NCBI RefSeq assembly: GCF_013204825.1
Contig: NZ_JABMKV010000001.1
Span: 744,001-808,000 of the forward strand
Length of the DNA stretch: 64,000 bases
DNA from: Pedobacter boryungensis
Lineage (GTDB): Bacteria; Bacteroidota; Bacteroidia; Sphingobacteriales; Sphingobacteriaceae
Reading direction: 5' to 3'
How positions within the stretch are numbered: position 1 is the stretch's first letter; each line of letters starts with the position of its first letter. Below, one piece after another: positions 61,183 through 64,000 of the stretch. The translations under genes were made by a program, and so were the position numbers. The notes beneath the pieces are model-generated. The model worked only from the letters and a program-made list of their open reading frames with translations, was not told where the DNA came from and made no database searches.

Positions 61183-61627
61183 ATTCCTCTTGTTTAAGGA
61201 GGGGCAAATATAGAAATTAAAACGTATTTGCCCAATTATTTTTTAAAATAGTTAAGATGCTTTGTTGAACACGCTTTAACACCTTAATTATCAATAGCGT
61301 TTCGAACTTCCCTTATTACTTATTGACCTTTAAAGAATAAAGGCGTTTGATGAATTTTAGCGCAAACGCTTGAAATCCTTTCCATTTTTAGAGGATCATA
61401 AAATTAGAAGTCAAAATTTGTGATATAAAATTGTTAGACTTATTTGATTAAACAATTAAAAGCAACAGTTAACCTGAGGTAGTTGATAATAGTTGAAAAT
61501 AAAAGGCCTCTAGTTTAATATATCAAACGTTTGCGTGGTAATTAATTGCTATTTAATAATTTGCATGTCTATTTTAGGAGTTACAATGCATTTATGCAGT
61601 AAAACCAACTAACCACTAAACACACAA
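61183..61627. promoter_or_regulatory. 445-base upstream region of the GH2 gene with CAAACG operator-like sites
   Basis: No gene seen. CAAACGTTTG (61,524-61,533) is a perfect 10-base palindrome with the central CG usual in LacI-family operators. The same half-site appears as an inverted pair at 61,343-61,349 (gcgtttg) and 61,363-61,369 (caaacgc). No good SD and no perfect -7 box were found; ctattttagg at about 61,570 is a weak candidate. Confidence 0.45.
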
Positions 61628-64000
61628 ATGAAAAAACACATTATTATTTGCTCTATCATGGTATTGCTTGCCTTGCACACAACGGCACAGCAATTACCTG
61701 TAGAGTTGCAAACTCCAGAAGTTGTTTCTTTAAACAGAATGCCAATGCGAGCATCTGCATTCGCTTATGAAAATGCAGATTTGGCTGCTAAAAGAACAAA
61801 AGAGAAATCGGCTTATTTTATTTCTTTAAATGGAACTTGGAAATTTAACTGGGTTAAAGACCCACGTAAAAGACCGTTAGATTTTTATAAAACAGATTTT
61901 AATGATACCAAGTGGGATAACTTTAAAGTACCTGCAAATTGGGAAGTAAACGGCTATGGTTTGCCAATTTACGTAAATCAGCCTTATGAATTTGCTGGTA
62001 GAAAACTGACAGGAAATAGAATGAATCCTCCTTTTGATATTCCTGAAGATAATAACCCAGTCGGATCGTATCGTAGAAAAATTAATATCCCAGAAAACTG
62101 GAAAAATAGACAAGTGTTTATCAGCTTAGGCGCTGTAAAATCTGCATTCTTTATTTGGGTAAATGGTAAAAAGGTGGGCTATAGCGAAGATAGTAAGTTA
62201 GCAGCAGAGTTTGATATTACAAAATATGTGAAGCCTGGCGAAAATACCATCGCATTGCAAGTTTACAGATGGAGTGATGGCAGTTATTTAGAATGTCAGG
62301 ATATGTGGCGCATTTCTGGTATAGAACGTGACGTTTATCTCTATTCTACTCCTAAATTAGATATTCGTGATTTTAAAGCTGTTGGTACTTTAGATCAAAC
62401 CTATACCAATGGTTTATTAAATGTTGAAGTAACCGTTGAGAACTATAAAATAGATCAACGCACTAACCACAGCAGACCTGATAGCTTTTATGTAGCCTTA
62501 AATTTAGTTGATGCTAAGGGAGTTTCGGTTTGGAAAGATGCCACAGGACTTCAAAAAGTGTTGGGTAATTATAAAAACAACCTTTCTTTTAAAACACAAA
62601 TCAGCAATGTGAAAAATTGGTCGGCAGAAGTGCCGTACCTATATACATTGTACATTACTTTAAAAGATAAAAACGAGCAAATAATTGAAGTTATTCCGCA
62701 GCGTATTGGTTTCCGTTCGGTAGAGGTTAAAGGAAGTGATTTGCTAGTAAATGGAAAACGTATCTTTCTAAAAGGCGTTAATCGCCATGAGCATAATGCA
62801 ACACAAGGACATACACTTACACATGAAGACATGAGAAAAGATATGGAGATGATGAAAAAGCTAAATGTAAATGCTGTTCGTCATTCGCATTATCCGCCAG
62901 ATCCGTATTGGATGGAGCTTTGTGATGAATATGGTTTATATGTAATTGATGAAGCAAACATCGAATCGCATGGTCGTTACTATAGTCTAGAAACTTCTTT
63001 TGGTAATGATAAACAATGGCGTATTCCGCATTTAGAAAGAATTACCAGAATGTATGAACGCGATAAAAACCATACTTCCGTTATTACTTGGTCATTAGGA
63101 AATGAAGCTGGGAATGGTGTTAATTTTTACGAAGCCTATGAATGGTTAAAACAAAGAGATTTTCGTCCGGTGCAATACGAAAGAGCTGAGAATGATTTTA
63201 ACACAGATATGATTGTTCCTCAATACCCTGATCCAAATTGGTTGGTTAGATATTCGAAAGGAAAAAATGAAACGAGACCTTTAATTATGAGCGAATATGC
63301 GCACATTATGGGCAATAGCTTGGGTAACTTTAAAGAATACTGGGATGCAATTGAAAATAATCCAAAATTACAAGGTGGTTTTATTTGGGAATGGATAGAT
63401 CAAGGAATTGATACTGTAAAAAATGGAAAGCGAATTTTAGCTTATGGAGGAGATTTTCCTTTAGAAGGTCCAGTTAATGAAGATTTTAGTGATAACAACT
63501 TCTGCGTAAAAGGTGTAGTCACTGCGTATCGCGAATTAACACCAATGGCAATTGAGGCTAAAAAGGTATATCAATTTATCAAATCGAGTTATTTAGGAAA
63601 CAACCAAATCAGTGTAACCAACAGTTATTTCTTCCGCGACATTAATAATGTTCAATTAAACTGGGAAGTTTTAGAAGATGGTAAAGTAGTTCAGAGCGGA
63701 ATAGTGGCAACTTTAAATATCAATCCCCGACAAACATCAACTTTTACTTTGCCAATAAAAAACAGTTACAAAGCTGGAAAAGAGTATTTCTTAAATCTCC
63801 ATTATGTGCTAAAAACACCTGAACCTTTTTTAGAGAAGGGCTATGACATTTCTTATGAACAGCTTGCCTTAAATGGAACATCAAAAGGTATTGAAGTAAA
63901 AACTAACAAAGCAGATCATCCTGTTAAGTTGACTAAAACTACTGATAAAGCTATTTTTACTGGTAAAAATTTTCAAGCAACATTTGATTTAAAAAACGGG
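61628..64000 (+). CDS. Secreted GH2 beta-galactosidase (LacZ type), truncated at the window edge
   Basis: 791 codons are present, open to the last base. Signal peptide MKKHIIICSIMVLLALHTTA|Q, so it is exported, unlike E. coli LacZ. Domains in order: GH2 sugar-binding jelly roll (SLNGTWKFNW, FKVPANWEVNGYGLPIYVN), immunoglobulin-like domain, and TIM barrel with RHSHYPPDPYWMELCDEYGL. The acid/base Glu493 is in LGNEAGNG and the nucleophile Glu556 in SEYAHIMGNS. The beta-sandwich C-terminal (domain 5) part would follow outside the window; about 1000-1050 residues are usual. The beta-galactosidase name follows the SEYAH-MGNS motif. Confidence 0.92.
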   Translation, partial: MKKHIIICSIMVLLALHTTAQQLPVELQTPEVVSLNRMPMRASAFAYENADLAAKRTKEKSAYFISLNGTWKFNWVKDPRKRPLDFYKTDFNDTKWDNFKVPANWEVNGYGLPIYVNQPYEFAGRKLTGNRMNPPFDIPEDNNPVGSYRRKINIPENWKNRQVFISLGAVKSAFFIWVNGKKVGYSEDSKLAAEFDITKYVKPGENTIALQVYRWSDGSYLECQDMWRISGIERDVYLYSTPKLDIRDFKAVGTLDQTYTNGLLNVEVTVENYKIDQRTNHSRPDSFYVALNLVDAKGVSVWKDATGLQKVLGNYKNNLSFKTQISNVKNWSAEVPYLYTLYITLKDKNEQIIEVIPQRIGFRSVEVKGSDLLVNGKRIFLKGVNRHEHNATQGHTLTHEDMRKDMEMMKKLNVNAVRHSHYPPDPYWMELCDEYGLYVIDEANIESHGRYYSLETSFGNDKQWRIPHLERITRMYERDKNHTSVITWSLGNEAGNGVNFYEAYEWLKQRDFRPVQYERAENDFNTDMIVPQYPDPNWLVRYSKGKNETRPLIMSEYAHIMGNSLGNFKEYWDAIENNPKLQGGFIWEWIDQGIDTVKNGKRILAYGGDFPLEGPVNEDFSDNNFCVKGVVTAYRELTPMAIEAKKVYQFIKSSYLGNNQISVTNSYFFRDINNVQLNWEVLEDGKVVQSGIVATLNINPRQTSTFTLPIKNSYKAGKEYFLNLHYVLKTPEPFLEKGYDISYEQLALNGTSKGIEVKTNKADHPVKLTKTTDKAIFTGKNFQATFDLKNG

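Overview
The window reads as chromosome of a Bacteroidota bacterium, most likely a Pedobacter-like member of the Sphingobacteriaceae. The reasons are the low GC content (about 35% in lines counted by hand), promoter -7 boxes of the form TAnnTTTG, near absence of Shine-Dalgarno sequences, several glycosidases of families GH92 and GH2, WD40-like/OmpA outer-membrane proteins, and the small histone H1-like and RRM proteins typical of the phylum. The assignment is by protein resemblance only; no search was run.

Layout. 1-1.7 kb: electron-transfer flavoprotein (etfA truncated by the window edge, etfB). 1.8-17.5 kb: housekeeping genes, with a TPR protein and chromate transporter, dnaB, rlmB, a mannose-1-phosphate guanylyltransferase, the Kdo enzymes kdsD and kdsA around recQ, an OmpA/PD40 protein, queE, a Rieske protein, folD and lepA. 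17.6-25 kb: one leftward gene string holding an aminotransferase, an omega-amidase-like nitrilase, a glycosylasparaginase, cutC, two small unknown proteins and a GH92 alpha-mannosidase; this looks like N-glycan or glycopeptide use. 25-30.3 kb: Bcr-type efflux pump, queuosine-precursor transporter, BLUF photoreceptor, RRM protein, and an overlapping alkylglycerol monooxygenase-like/lysoplasmalogenase-like pair. 30.3-41.7 kb: pbpC, a giant alpha-2-macroglobulin, a small unknown protein and topA. 41.9-46.1 kb: glutathione peroxidase, MtfA-like peptidase, a two-gene 5'-nucleotidase and mnmA. 46.2-49.7 kb: LacI regulator divergent from a second GH92. 50.2-56.6 kb: topB, an LD-carboxypeptidase, a GxxExxY gene enclosed by terminal inverted repeats, an MBL hydrolase, a histone H1-like gene and small proteins.

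The most unusual stretch is 56.6-61.2 kb. It is a 594-base gene-free region with several palindromes, then a lone 1260-residue protein whose N-terminus looks like a PD-(D/E)XK nuclease fused to a P-loop-less STAND-like region and a long helical C-terminus, then a bidirectional terminator and tRNA-Lys. It is the best candidate for an uncharacterised (defence-like) system here. The second is the 554-base unit at 53,296-53,849, which may be a small mobile element carrying a GxxExxY gene. The window ends inside a LacZ-type GH2 beta-galactosidase.

Gaps between genes often hold decayed palindromic repeats with GTCATT/AATGAC or CCCG/CGGG ends. No CRISPR array, rRNA, transposase or prophage genes were seen.
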